Positions 1 through 8,200 of a DNA stretch of 11,888 bases are shown here, in pieces (the first letter of the stretch is position 1; every line of letters begins with the position of its first letter). The stretch covers positions 1 to 11,888 of the forward strand of contig DFGY01000013.1 in NCBI GenBank assembly GCA_002372505.1, in the 5' to 3' direction. The translations under genes were made by a program, and so were the position numbers. Under the pieces are notes generated by a model. That model did no database searches, was not told where the DNA came from, and saw only the letters and a program-made list of their open reading frames with translations. The stretch comes from Firmicutes bacterium UBA3738. Its GTDB lineage: Bacteria > Bacillota > Clostridia > Peptostreptococcales > Anaerovoracaceae.

Positions 1-798
1 TTCAACTTCGAAGGCGGATGCTATGCCAAGTGCATCGACCTAGACCCGGAGAAGGAGCCGGATATTTACAACGCCATTAAATTTGGCAGCCTGGTTGAGA
101 ACGTAATAATGGACGAAAGTGGACATCCCGATTATAGCGACGGCTCCATTACGGAGAACACCCGCGTAGGATATCCAATCGAATACATCGACAACGCAGC
201 AATTCCGGGAGTAGGCGGAATACCTAAGGTTGTAATATTCCTGACAGCAGACAGCTTCGGCGTGCTGCCGCCAATTTCCAGACTCAGCAAAGAGGCTGCA
301 ATGTATCACTTCGTAACAGGTTTCACATCCAAGGTAGCCGGCACGGAGAGAGGAATCACGGAACCGGTTCCCACATTCTCTACTCTCTTTGGCGAGCCAT
401 TCATGCCTATGGATCCCAACGTATACGCCAACATGCTGGGGGAGAAAATCGAAAAGTACGACACTAAGGTTTATCTCGTAAACACAGGATGGACAGGTGG
501 CCCTTACGGCACAGGCGAAAGAATGAAGCTTAAGTACACACGTGCCATGATTACAGCCGCCTTAAACGGCGACCTGGAAAAGGCCGAGTTCGTACACGAC
601 GACCTGTTCAATCTGGACATTCCACAGAGCTGTCCCAACGCGCCGGACAGCGTCATGAACCCGAGAGAGACATGGGAAGACAAGGCTGCTTACGACGAAA
701 TGGCTAAGAAGCTGGCGGGAATGTTCTCAAAGAATTTCGCGGAGAAATACCCGAATATGGACAAGGCGATCATCGAAGCCGGTCCGAAAGGAGAATAA
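1..798 (+). CDS. pckA: Phosphoenolpyruvate carboxykinase (ATP), C-terminal half (5' end outside window)
   Basis: This is the last 265 codons of the ATP-dependent PEP carboxykinase, which interconverts oxaloacetate + ATP and PEP + CO2 + ADP in the cytosol. The reading frame is open from base 1 to TAA at 796-798. The visible part begins at the conserved FNFEGGCYAK block and continues with ENTRVGYPIEYIDN (its Arg, fragment residue 55, corresponds to the substrate-binding Arg of the ENTRV motif), FLTADSFGVLPPISRL, the GTERGITEP block, and YLVNTGWTGG...GERMKLKYTRAMI, which lines up with the adenine-binding region. The P-loop and metal-binding residues of the N-terminal half lie upstream and are not seen. 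Full-length relatives are about 530-540 residues, so roughly half is present. In anaerobic Clostridia the enzyme often works in either the gluconeogenic or the carboxylating, ATP-forming direction. The direction here cannot be told. A secreted-protein gene starts 6 nt after the stop and probably shares the transcript. Confidence 0.96.
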   Translation, partial: FNFEGGCYAKCIDLDPEKEPDIYNAIKFGSLVENVIMDESGHPDYSDGSITENTRVGYPIEYIDNAAIPGVGGIPKVVIFLTADSFGVLPPISRLSKEAAMYHFVTGFTSKVAGTERGITEPVPTFSTLFGEPFMPMDPNVYANMLGEKIEKYDTKVYLVNTGWTGGPYGTGERMKLKYTRAMITAALNGDLEKAEFVHDDLFNLDIPQSCPNAPDSVMNPRETWEDKAAYDEMAKKLAGMFSKNFAEKYPNMDKAIIEAGPKGE

Positions 799-804
799 AA
801 CCAA

Positions 805-2088
805 ATGAAAACATTCAATAAAAGAAGATTAGGGAAAGTAATAACAGTATTTATAGTCATGGTCTGCCTGCTTGGGGCTCCCGGCGGGCAGGTCTTTGCA
901 GCAGAAGATCCTACGCAGGAAGTTACGCAGGGACCCGATCAGCAGGAAAATACGCAGCAGACAGACGATGACTTGGCAAAGGCCAAAGAGGATGCTAAGG
1001 CAGAGCTGGACAAGGTGGATGTCAATCTCTATGAAGAACCTGAGAAGAGCACTGTAACCAAGGCAGTCGAAGACGGTAAGCAGGCCATAGAAGCTGCTAC
1101 CACCATCTCACAGGTAGATGCAGCCAAGAAGACAGCACTGGATACGGTAGCCACACAGAAGACCGCAGCTCAGAAAGCTGAGGAAGGAACACCGGTTATT
1201 AAGAGAGTGTACCACTCCTACATCGCCGGAATGAAGTCATACAAAAGGAGTGGCAAAGCATACAACCTAAAAAAACTTCTGCCAAAAAAAATCAGAAAGA
1301 AATACGTTGTAGCTCAGGGAGCCGCCACAGACGGTAAGTATGTGTATCAGGCTTTTGAAAAGCACAATTCTCATTACTGCGTAATTCTCAAGTACAACGC
1401 CAAGACATTTAAAAAGGTCAAGATATCAAAGCCCATAAAAACTTATCACGCCAACGACATGGCCTACAACCCCAAAACGAAAAGGCTTTATTCAATAAAC
1501 TGCGACGGAAGGCCCAAGGGCATTACCATAATAAATCCGAAGACCTTAAAGATCGCAGGGCGCAAGAATATAACGGTGCCGAAGAAGCTTGCCGGTGCAA
1601 AGGCAAAGGATCTGAAGAAAATCAAAGCCTTCGTATCCATTGCATACAATAAGACTAGGAATCAGTATATAGTCAGAGCTGCGGCGTTCAAGGTGTTCTT
1701 GGTGCTTGATGAAAAGTTTAAGCCTGTGGAAATGGTGACCTTAAGCAAGAGCCTGGGAAGTGTACCGCAGACAATGGAGTGCGACGACGAACACATTTAC
1801 ATTCCCATATACAGATCAAAAAAGCGTAATGAAATATTCGTTTACGACTGGGAAGGAAAATACCAATACAAAATCACCCTGAATAGTAAATTCGAAATCG
1901 AAAATTTCTTCAAGATCGGCAGTGTTTACCGCGTCACAATGTACAAGGCTATGTGGATAAAGAAAGGCTATAAGAGGGAGACCTACTCTTACAGGGTCTC
2001 GCTCAAAAAAAACAATTACGAAGATATTGAAGTAATCGACGAAACCGATAAAACCGATAAAACATCTGAAACAACCGCAACAAAATAG
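805..2088 (+). CDS. Secreted protein of unknown function: helical module plus probable beta-propeller
   Basis: Unrecognised 427-residue protein. The ATG is preceded by AAAGGAG at 787-793, inside the last codons of pckA and 11 nt away. Residues 1-32 are a classical signal peptide: a basic start (KRRLGK), a hydrophobic core (VITVFIVMVCLLG) and a V-F-A cleavage site. There is no lipobox. After a Q/T/E-rich linker (34-53), residues 54-127 form an Ala/Lys/Glu-rich helical segment of the type repeated in Gram-positive surface proteins (AKAKEDAKAELDKVD...QVDAAKKTALDTV; FIVAR-like by eye). Residues about 150-400 are very basic, with recurring short strands such as ATDGKYVYQAF, MAYNPKTKRLYSI, SIAYNKTRNQYIV and CDDEHIYIPIY, suggesting a beta-propeller. 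The tail (412-427) is Thr/Asp/Lys-rich, with a 9-bp tandem DNA repeat encoding TDK-TDK (2042-2063). No sortase motif or anchor is seen, so the protein is probably released or held by charge. A cell-wall or exopolymer-binding role is only a guess. Confidence 0.85.
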   Translation: MKTFNKRRLGKVITVFIVMVCLLGAPGGQVFAAEDPTQEVTQGPDQQENTQQTDDDLAKAKEDAKAELDKVDVNLYEEPEKSTVTKAVEDGKQAIEAATTISQVDAAKKTALDTVATQKTAAQKAEEGTPVIKRVYHSYIAGMKSYKRSGKAYNLKKLLPKKIRKKYVVAQGAATDGKYVYQAFEKHNSHYCVILKYNAKTFKKVKISKPIKTYHANDMAYNPKTKRLYSINCDGRPKGITIINPKTLKIAGRKNITVPKKLAGAKAKDLKKIKAFVSIAYNKTRNQYIVRAAAFKVFLVLDEKFKPVEMVTLSKSLGSVPQTMECDDEHIYIPIYRSKKRNEIFVYDWEGKYQYKITLNSKFEIENFFKIGSVYRVTMYKAMWIKKGYKRETYSYRVSLKKNNYEDIEVIDETDKTDKTSETTATK

Positions 2089-2100
2089 ATGAGACGAAGA

Positions 2101-2135
2101 ACTTCTATGTATCGTATGATATGTAGGAGTTTTTT
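2101..2135 (+). terminator. Intrinsic terminator of the pckA-secreted protein unit
   Basis: Arms 2101-2113 and 2118-2130 pair over 13 positions (three G-U pairs) around a GTAT loop, and the hairpin runs directly into a T tract (2130-2135). It begins 12 nt after the stop of the secreted-protein gene and separates that unit from prfA. Confidence 0.85.
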
Positions 2136-2182
2136 GATAGGAAAAGAAATAATAAATGTATAGTGAATATGACGCGATTATG

Positions 2183-2191
2183 TGATAGAAT
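2183..2191 (+). promoter_or_regulatory. Candidate extended -10 promoter for prfA
   Basis: TGA-TAGAAT is an extended -10 match with 5 of 6 core bases, and it predicts a start about 26 nt before the prfA ATG. No good -35 is seen 17 nt upstream. An alternative is TTGATA (2134-2139) with TATAGT (2159-2164), but its 19-nt spacer is long. The choice between them is uncertain. A promoter somewhere here is expected because a strong terminator lies just upstream. Confidence 0.4.
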
Positions 2192-2224
2192 AGGCACCCG
2201 AAGAAAAGATTATAGGAGTAGGAC

Positions 2225-3292
2225 ATGTTAGAGAAATTAGATTTTATAACAGATAAATATAACGAGCTTTCGGCAATCGTCTCAGACCCTGAGGTCATTG
2301 CCAATCAGGCCGTGTGGCAGAAGCACGTAAAAGAGATGGGCGAAATGGAGCCTATCGTAAAGAAGTACCAGGAATACAAGAAGGTCAAGGACGGCATTGA
2401 AGAGGCGAAGATGCTCATCGGCGAAGCCGGCTCCGACGAGGAAATGAAGGAACTGGCCAAGATGGAGCTGGACGAGCTTGAGTCTCAGGTGGAGCCTCTT
2501 GAAGAGGAACTGAAAGTCCTCCTGCTGCCCAAAGACCCTAACGATGAAAAGAATGTAATCCTTGAAATCCGTGCCGGTACCGGCGGCGACGAGGCAGCGC
2601 TATTCGGTGCTGACCTTATGCGTATGTACACCATGTACGCTGAGAGCAAAGGCTGGAAGGTAGAGCCTATGGAAGTCAGCGACACGGGAATCGGCGGCAT
2701 CAAGGAAGCTGTAATGATGATAAAAGGCAAGGGCGCATATTCCCGCCTGAAATACGAAAGCGGGGCACACCGTGTACAGCGCGTTCCCGAGACAGAGAGC
2801 AGCGGACGCATTCACACTTCCGCGGCCACAGTAGCCGTACTTCCGGAAGTAGACGATGTTGAAATCGAAATAGACCCCAACGACGTAAGAGTGGACGTAT
2901 ACAGATCCAGCGGCAACGGCGGCCAGTCCGTAAACACCACCGACTCAGCCGTAAGACTCACCCACGAGCCAACAGGTCTCGTCGTAACATGCCAGGACGA
3001 AAAGTCCCAGATAAAAAATAAGGACAAAGCCTTCAAAGTTCTCAAGGCCCGCCTTTACGACATGGAGATGCAAAAGCAGCAGGACGCTATCGCCGGCGAA
3101 AGAAAATCCCAGGTGGGCTCAGGCGACCGCAGCGAAAGAATCAGGACTTACAACTTCCCACAGGGACGCGTATCCGATCACCGCAGCGGCCAGACCCTCT
3201 ACAAGCTGGACCAGTTCATGAACGGCCAACTGGACGAAATCATCGACGGCCTCATCACCATGGACCAGGCAGAGAAAATGAAAAATTTCTAG
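2225..3292 (+). CDS. prfA: Peptide chain release factor 1
   Basis: Class I release factor that recognises UAA and UAG in the ribosomal A site and triggers peptidyl-tRNA hydrolysis. The 355 residues match the family's usual ~355-360. The GGQ hydrolysis motif is at residues 232-234, within YRSSGNGGQSVNTTDSAVRLTH. The codon-recognition tripeptide of the P-x-T type reads PET (188-190), in HRVQRVPETESSGRIHTSAA. The N-terminal part (1-~100) is the helical domain 1. Assignment to RF1 rather than RF2 rests on the P-x-T tripeptide, the GRIHTSAATVAVLPE block and the absence of an internal programmed frameshift. AGGAG at 2214-2218 sits 6 nt before the ATG. The usual companion methyltransferase gene prmC is not adjacent. 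The TAG stop (3290-3292) is the first three bases of a 306-bp inverted-repeat-bounded element, so that element now supplies the end of the gene. The protein ends DQAEKMKNF, a normal-looking RF1 C-terminus. Confidence 0.97.
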   Translation: MLEKLDFITDKYNELSAIVSDPEVIANQAVWQKHVKEMGEMEPIVKKYQEYKKVKDGIEEAKMLIGEAGSDEEMKELAKMELDELESQVEPLEEELKVLLLPKDPNDEKNVILEIRAGTGGDEAALFGADLMRMYTMYAESKGWKVEPMEVSDTGIGGIKEAVMMIKGKGAYSRLKYESGAHRVQRVPETESSGRIHTSAATVAVLPEVDDVEIEIDPNDVRVDVYRSSGNGGQSVNTTDSAVRLTHEPTGLVVTCQDEKSQIKNKDKAFKVLKARLYDMEMQKQQDAIAGERKSQVGSGDRSERIRTYNFPQGRVSDHRSGQTLYKLDQFMNGQLDEIIDGLITMDQAEKMKNF

Positions 3293-3316
3293 CGTTTCAC
3301 GGGGACAGGCTTTTTG
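3290..3316 (+). repeat. Left terminal inverted repeat, containing the prfA stop codon
   Basis: 27-bp arm, perfectly complementary to 3569-3595. Its first three bases are the TAG stop of prfA. Complementarity stops abruptly at both edges: position 3289 (C) cannot pair with 3596 (T), and inward pairing ends a base or two past 3316. This supports a defined element end. Confidence 0.9.
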
Positions 3317-3568
3317 TTCCGGCCTAACTCGTGGTATTCGCTTTTTTTCAATATAATTCTTTCCTCGCAATGGGTGAAAGAATTTTTAACGATTTCTAAT
3401 GATTGCTCCAGCATTTTCGCGTGCTATACGTCTATTTGATAAGAGGAGAACTCGGTGGCGTTAGAAAAATTTTCACAGATTTATTTATAAAAGAATCAGT
3501 AAAACAAATTTCAATGTTTCAGATTTTTGTGATTTGTTTGTGAATCAAAATAAGCTGTTGTAGCATGA

Positions 3569-3595
3569 CAAAAAGCCTGTCCCCGTGAAACGCTA
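3569..3595 (-). repeat. Right terminal inverted repeat
   Basis: 27-bp arm, exact reverse complement of 3290-3316. It is followed by TTGTTTTTTC, a T-rich run that would suit termination of prfA transcripts if the arms pair in RNA. Confidence 0.9.
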
Positions 3596-3612
3596 TTGTT
3601 TTTTCTTGTTTA

Positions 3613-3641
3613 TTGAAAAAAGGCTCCGAAAGGATTATAAT
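3613..3641 (+). promoter_or_regulatory. Near-consensus sigma-A promoter for the cysteine desulfidase gene
   Basis: TTGAAA (3613-3618), a 17-nt spacer, then a perfect TATAAT (3636-3641). This predicts a start near 3648 and a ~38-nt leader carrying AAAGGAG (3671-3677). It lies 18 nt outside the right inverted repeat, so the element does not supply this promoter. Confidence 0.85.
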
Positions 3642-3685
3642 TAATTTAGGAAATTATCAAAATATTCACGAAAGGAGTCTATATC

Positions 3686-4981
3686 ATGGAGGCAAAGGTT
3701 TATGATGCATATGTTCAGATTCTGGAATCTGAGCTGCTAAAAGCATTAGGATGTACGGAGCCGGGAGCAGTCGCTTTCACCGCAGCCAAAGCTACGGAAG
3801 TCTTAGGTAAAATGCCCGAGCGCATGGAAGTTAACTCCAGCGGCAACATCATCAAAAATGTTAAAGGCGTAATCGTACCTAATTCAGGCGGTTTGAGAGG
3901 GATAGCCCCGGCGGCAATTCTCGGAGCTCTGGTAGCAAAGCCGGAGCTGGAACTGGAAATACTCGAAGGCGTAACGGACGCGGACCGTGCCAAGGCAAAG
4001 GAGCTCATGGCTCAGGATGGCTACTGCAAGAGCACGGTTGAAGAAGGCGAAGGCAACCTGTACGTTGAGGTTGCAGTATGGGCCGCGGGCGACAGCGCCA
4101 GAGTAATTATCAGAAACAATCACACGAACATTACTTTAATAGAAAAGAACGGAGAATCTCTGCAGTCCGGTGTGGCACAGAACGAAGGTGCCGACATAGC
4201 TGAGATGAAAAAGCTCATGAGCGTTGAAGGAATCATCGAGTTTGCCAAGACTTGCAACTTGGATGACGTTAAGCATCTTCTGGATCAGCAGATTGAGTGC
4301 AACAACGCCATCGGCGAGGAAGGCCTGAAAGGCGGCTACGGCGCAGAGGTTGGAAAGACGCTTACTGAAACCTACGGTGACGACATGCTCGTAAAGGTTA
4401 AGGCTATGGCAGCAGCCGGTTCCGACGCACGTATGGCCGGCAGCGTAATGCCCGTAGTAATTAACTCAGGCAGCGGCAACCAGGGAATTACGGTTACAAA
4501 CTCTGTAACGGAATTCGCCAAAGGCATTGGCGCATCGGAAGAGCAGATGTACCGTGGCCTCCTGATAAGTAACCTTATTTCAATTCATATCAAGAAACAC
4601 ATCGGACCTCTGTCTGCATTCTGCGGCGCAGTAAGTGCAGGTGCAGGTGCATCCGGTGCATTTGTGTTCCTCAGCGGCGGCAGTGACGATCAGATCGGTC
4701 AGGCTATAATAAACGTACTTGGCGACTGTGGCGGCATGGTTTGCGATGGTGCTAAATCATCCTGTGCAGCCAAGATCGCTTCGTCAATCGATGCGGCAAT
4801 TATGTCCTACAAAATGGCTATGGCAGGCCGTGGCTTCGAGCCGGGCGAAGGTCTGGTAATGGACGATGTAGAAGAGACAATCCGCAGCATCGGCTACATG
4901 GGCAGAGTAGGCATGAAGGAAACTGACGTTGAAATTCTTCATGTAATGCTGGGTGACCGCGATCTGGATCCGTACAAGTAA
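3686..4981 (+). CDS. cyuA: L-cysteine desulfidase / serine dehydratase alpha-like protein (UPF0597, CyuA/YhaM type)
   Basis: 431-residue cytosolic protein of the serine dehydratase alpha-like superfamily. CyuA-type enzymes use a [4Fe-4S] cluster, not PLP, to split L-cysteine into pyruvate, ammonia and sulfide. The N-terminal signature LLKALGCTEPGAVAF holds Cys23. Further conserved-looking cysteines are Cys313 (FCGAVSAGAG), Cys348 (GDCGG) and the CDGAKSSCAAK block with Cys353 and Cys360, all plausible cluster ligands. The middle has Gly/Ser-rich substrate-loop segments (NSSGNI, PNSGGLRG, INSGSGNQG). Length agrees with the family's ~430. The ATG is supported by AAAGGAG 8 nt upstream. The gene is monocistronic, between its own promoter and a terminator. 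No cysteine-responsive regulator or transporter gene is adjacent. Activity on serine or another beta-substituted amino acid cannot be excluded; the family is secure, the substrate less so. Confidence 0.82.
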   Translation: MEAKVYDAYVQILESELLKALGCTEPGAVAFTAAKATEVLGKMPERMEVNSSGNIIKNVKGVIVPNSGGLRGIAPAAILGALVAKPELELEILEGVTDADRAKAKELMAQDGYCKSTVEEGEGNLYVEVAVWAAGDSARVIIRNNHTNITLIEKNGESLQSGVAQNEGADIAEMKKLMSVEGIIEFAKTCNLDDVKHLLDQQIECNNAIGEEGLKGGYGAEVGKTLTETYGDDMLVKVKAMAAAGSDARMAGSVMPVVINSGSGNQGITVTNSVTEFAKGIGASEEQMYRGLLISNLISIHIKKHIGPLSAFCGAVSAGAGASGAFVFLSGGSDDQIGQAIINVLGDCGGMVCDGAKSSCAAKIASSIDAAIMSYKMAMAGRGFEPGEGLVMDDVEETIRSIGYMGRVGMKETDVEILHVMLGDRDLDPYK

Positions 4982-4984
4982 AAA

Positions 4985-5001
4985 ACTAAAATGATTTTAG
5001 T
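4985..5001 (+). other. Small perfect hairpin directly after cyuA
   Basis: ACTAAAAT-G-ATTTTAGT is a perfect 8-bp inverted repeat around one base, starting 3 nt after the stop codon. It is A+T rich with no T tail. It sits immediately before the stronger terminator, so its role is probably minor, such as transcript 3'-end protection. Confidence 0.5.
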
Positions 5002-5050
5002 CTCCCTTCTCCGGCGTGCAGAAGAGTGTTGTGCCCGAGGAGGGAGTTTT
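5002..5050 (+). terminator. Intrinsic terminator of cyuA
   Basis: Arms 5002-5014 and 5034-5046 (CTCCCTTCTCC.. with ..GAGGAGGGAG) pair at 12 of 13 positions, including one G-U. The loop is about 19 nt, and TTTT-G-TT follows. GC-rich stem plus T run makes this a convincing terminator. Confidence 0.8.
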
Positions 5051-5084
5051 GTTCTCAGAAATAATCACGCGAAATAATAAAAAA

Positions 5085-5097
5085 CTGACACTGTCAG
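5085..5097. promoter_or_regulatory. Palindrome CTGACA-C-TGTCAG upstream of the SNF2 promoter
   Basis: Perfect 6-bp arms around a single base, ending 16-17 nt upstream of the candidate -35. The size and place suit a dimeric regulator site. No regulator is identified, and a chance palindrome is possible in a non-coding stretch of this size. Confidence 0.3.
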
Positions 5098-5113
5098 GAT
5101 TCAGATGTGTGCT

Positions 5114-5141
5114 TTGCGGATGTGTGGTTCTGTGGTATAAA
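5114..5141 (+). promoter_or_regulatory. Candidate extended -10 promoter for the SNF2 gene
   Basis: TGG-TATAAA at 5133-5141 is an extended -10 with 5 of 6 core bases. Only a weak TTGCGG (5114-5119) lies 16 nt upstream as -35. The leader to the GTG start would be about 60 nt and carries AAGGGAGG. Confidence 0.55.
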
Positions 5142-5208
5142 AGATATAGAAATACAGATAAAAAACAGTAGATGTGACAACAAGCAGCGAATATAAGGGA
5201 GGTTCTCA

Positions 5209-8200
5209 GTGGCAAAAGATTGGAAGTCAGCCTTCCCAAGAGAGATTCTTAAAAGGGGAAAAAAATATTACGAAACAGGCCGCGTCAGAGACTTTTTTGA
5301 AATAAAAAACTATTGTGCCGCTGATGTATATGGCAGCGACATATATGAAGTGGAAATTGGCAACCCGGGCAAAAGTAATATGGCTGTGAGGTGCGACTGT
5401 CCCTATGCGAGAAAAGGATATCGTTGCAAGCACGAAGCGGCGGTAATGTTTAAATGGGAAGAGGAACGTTCTAAGGAAGCCGAAATTAAATATGTGAACG
5501 CATCGGAACTCATTTCGGAGGATGAGCCAGAAGAAGCTCCTTATTTTGATGTCAAGCAATTGCTGGCGGAGTATTATATAGAAGAAGACAGAGCAGAGTT
5601 GGCGCGCAACTTTGTATCACAGGATCTGATTAAACTCGAAAATATTGAGATAGGTTACGAAACATATTACATGGCCCGGAAGAACAAATCGCTTTCATGC
5701 TTTCTGACCGGAAAGTTTGAGTCAGGAAGAGAAAAAAGCATAATCGAGATAAGTATAGATAATAAGGACATACAACTGATTACCTGCAGGGTATGCGGCA
5801 GAAGCGGTGGACGCCATGGCTATTCGTATTACGACTACTATGGCTCTGAATATCAAAGAAATACTTTGTGTGAGCATGCAGCCGCGATGCTTATACTGGC
5901 AGATAAGTATTTCAGAAAGTATAATCCGGGAGATGCCACCGATTATAGTGGGGCGGTTTTTTTAGATTCCTTCAAACAAAAGGGGTTCTCTGATGTGGCT
6001 GGAAAGTCCATTGCCGGAAATGAAAGCGTAATGCTTGAGCCCAGAATTGACGATACAGGCGGAGGATATGAGCTGACCTTCAGAATCGGCAACGGGGGTA
6101 AGATGTACGTAGTGAAAAACCTCACCGAGTTATGCGACATAGTTGAGCAAGGGCAGTCATACAAGCTCGGGAAGACAGGCTCAATCGATTTTGCGATGGA
6201 GTCCTTCGACGCCTATTCGGAAAAATACTTTGAACTTATAAAAAGTGAAGTTCAAAAGGCGAGAGCCACAGAGAGGAGCCTTAGCAGGCGGCACATGTAT
6301 CACAGTGAGAATGTTGAGACTAAAAAAGGTATTCCCTTAATCGGAAATGTTATCGATACATTTTACGAAGCACTGGAGGGAAGTGCAGTGGACTTTAAGA
6401 GCACCGAACCAGGATCGCCTAGGTATTTGATAATAACAAAGAAAAATCCAAGAATCGATATAGATATCGAAGGGGAAAATAATGACGCTCCTGCAATTAC
6501 GGTCAGTGGCAGCTTGCCGGAGTTTATCGAGGGAGTTAAGCGTAGCTATTACATACAAAATGACATTCTTAGTCCTATTGAAGAAGATGATTTGAAAGTG
6601 CTAAGACCTTTCATGAACGTGGGTAGTGGTGACTATTTCATGTTTCGAATAGGAGCCCATAACGCATCGGTCTTTTACCACAGAATTTTGCCGGAGCTAA
6701 AGGACAGTGGTGTATTTAACGTGAGTGAAAATGAAAATATCTCTGAAATAATAAACCCTGAGGCTATAGTTGAATTCTTTCTCGACTCGGAGGATGACAA
6801 CATAACATGCAAAACTATAGTTTCTTATGATGATAAAACATTTTCGTTAAAACCCTTGGAGGAAGAAGAATTCCCCATGAATAAGATTCGAGACAGGGGA
6901 AGAGAAGACGAAATACGCAGGTTGCTGGAGGAATACTTCGAAACATATCAAGTTGATGACCGGCTATATATGCTTGAAAAAAGTCCTGAGAAAAGCTTTG
7001 ATTTAATCAAGTATGGCCTGGGGCGGATGATGGCCGAAGGTGAAGTGAGCACCACAGATGAATTCGACAAAATAAAAGTCAGAAAGAAACCTGTTGTGCA
7101 GGTCGGTGTACGAATGGAAAGCAATCTGCTCAAGCTGGAAATGCTTGCAGACGACATGGATGAGGAGGAATTGTCGGAAATCCTGGAAAGCTTCAGAAAG
7201 AAAAAACGATTCCACAAGCTGAAGGCCGGTGAATTTGTTGACCTTGAAGAGAATGAAAGTTTAGGCTCCTTGGTGGAAATGCTTGATTCTCTTGGCATGC
7301 CTCTAAAGGAAATCGTGAAGGGGAAAATGGAAATTCCCGCATATAGAGCACTTTACCTTGAGGAAATGCTGAAAAAGCATGAGGAAATAGTTAAGAGCAG
7401 GAATAAAGTTTTCAGAAATGTCATAAGGGATTTCAAAACCATTAATGACTCGGATTTTGAAGTGCCGCTTTCACTTCAGGGAACATTAAGACCGTATCAG
7501 GAGTACGGGTATAAGTGGCTGGAAGTGCTGAAAACAGCCGGCTTTGGCGGAATACTGGCAGACGATATGGGCCTGGGTAAAACACTTCAGGTGATTGCGC
7601 TTCTCCTCGCTGAAAAAGAGGTAGACGGTGCAAGTAGTTCATTGGTGGTTTGTCCCGCATCTCTGGTTTATAACTGGATGGACGAAATAGAAAAATTTGC
7701 GCCGGAGCTTAAGGCAGCTGTGGTAGTGGGAAGTAAAAAGCAAAGAAAAGATGTGCTGGGAAAGCAAGGAGAATACGATATACTGATAACATCTTACGAT
7801 TTGCTTAAGAGAGATATTGATCTATATGAAGACATTATATTTAATTATCAGTTCATAGATGAAGCGCAATACATAAAAAATCATTCATCTGCTGCGGCAA
7901 AGACCGTGAAATTAATCCGGGCGCAACACAAATTCGCTCTTACCGGAACGCCTATTGAAAACAGGCTGAGTGAGCTATGGAGCATTTTTGATTATATAAT
8001 GCCGGGATTCTTATATAGCTATGAAAGGTATCGAAAGCAAATAGAGTTGCCCATCAGCAAATACAAGGATGAACGGGCGATTGAGACTCTTAAAAAAATG
8101 ATTGCACCATTTGTACTCAGACGAAGAAAGGAAAATGTGCTCAAAGATCTTCCGGAAAAAACCGAAGAAATCCGCAGGACCGCTTTGGAAGGAAAACAGC

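Larger units (their letters stand above)
3290..3595. mobile_element. MITE-like element with perfect 27-bp terminal inverted repeats
   Basis: Bases 3290-3316 are the exact reverse complement of 3569-3595, 27 of 27. They start TAGCGTTTCACGGGGACAGG when read inward. The outermost TA on each side may be a TA target duplication, as IS630/mariner-type elements make, which would leave 25-bp repeats and a 302-bp element. The inside is A+T rich and has no ORF of useful length; the longest start noticed is about 22 codons from 3399. An inner perfect 9-bp inverted repeat (3355-3363 and 3376-3384) adds structure. GGGGACAGG-type ends are also found, from memory, next to REP-like/Y1-transposase sequences, so the mobilising enzyme is not settled. 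The folded transcript plus the following T-rich stretch (3596-3605) could also act as the prfA terminator. Confidence 0.7.

Noticed and set aside
1816..2304. Minus-strand ORF of 162 codons across the prfA promoter
   Set aside because: It overlaps the secreted-protein gene, the terminator and prfA, has a composition typical of antisense reading, and has no supporting start signals.
2225..3292. Release factor 2 (prfB)
   Set aside because: No programmed frameshift near the start; the P-x-T tripeptide (PET) and the RF1-type GRIHTSAATVAVLPE block fit RF1.
3399..3467. Short ORF (about 22 codons, M-I-A-P-A-F-S...) inside the inverted-repeat element
   Set aside because: No ribosome binding site and no family resemblance; length is within chance for this stretch.
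3686..4981. Classical L-serine dehydratase alpha subunit (SdaAA)
   Set aside because: The length (431) and the N-terminal ALGCTEP plus C-terminal CDGAKSSC signatures fit the UPF0597/CyuA group, and no beta-subunit gene is adjacent.
4982..5208. Riboswitch or RNA gene between cyuA and the SNF2 gene
   Set aside because: Only a small hairpin, a terminator, a short palindrome and a promoter are visible; no conserved riboswitch core or tRNA-like cloverleaf was found.
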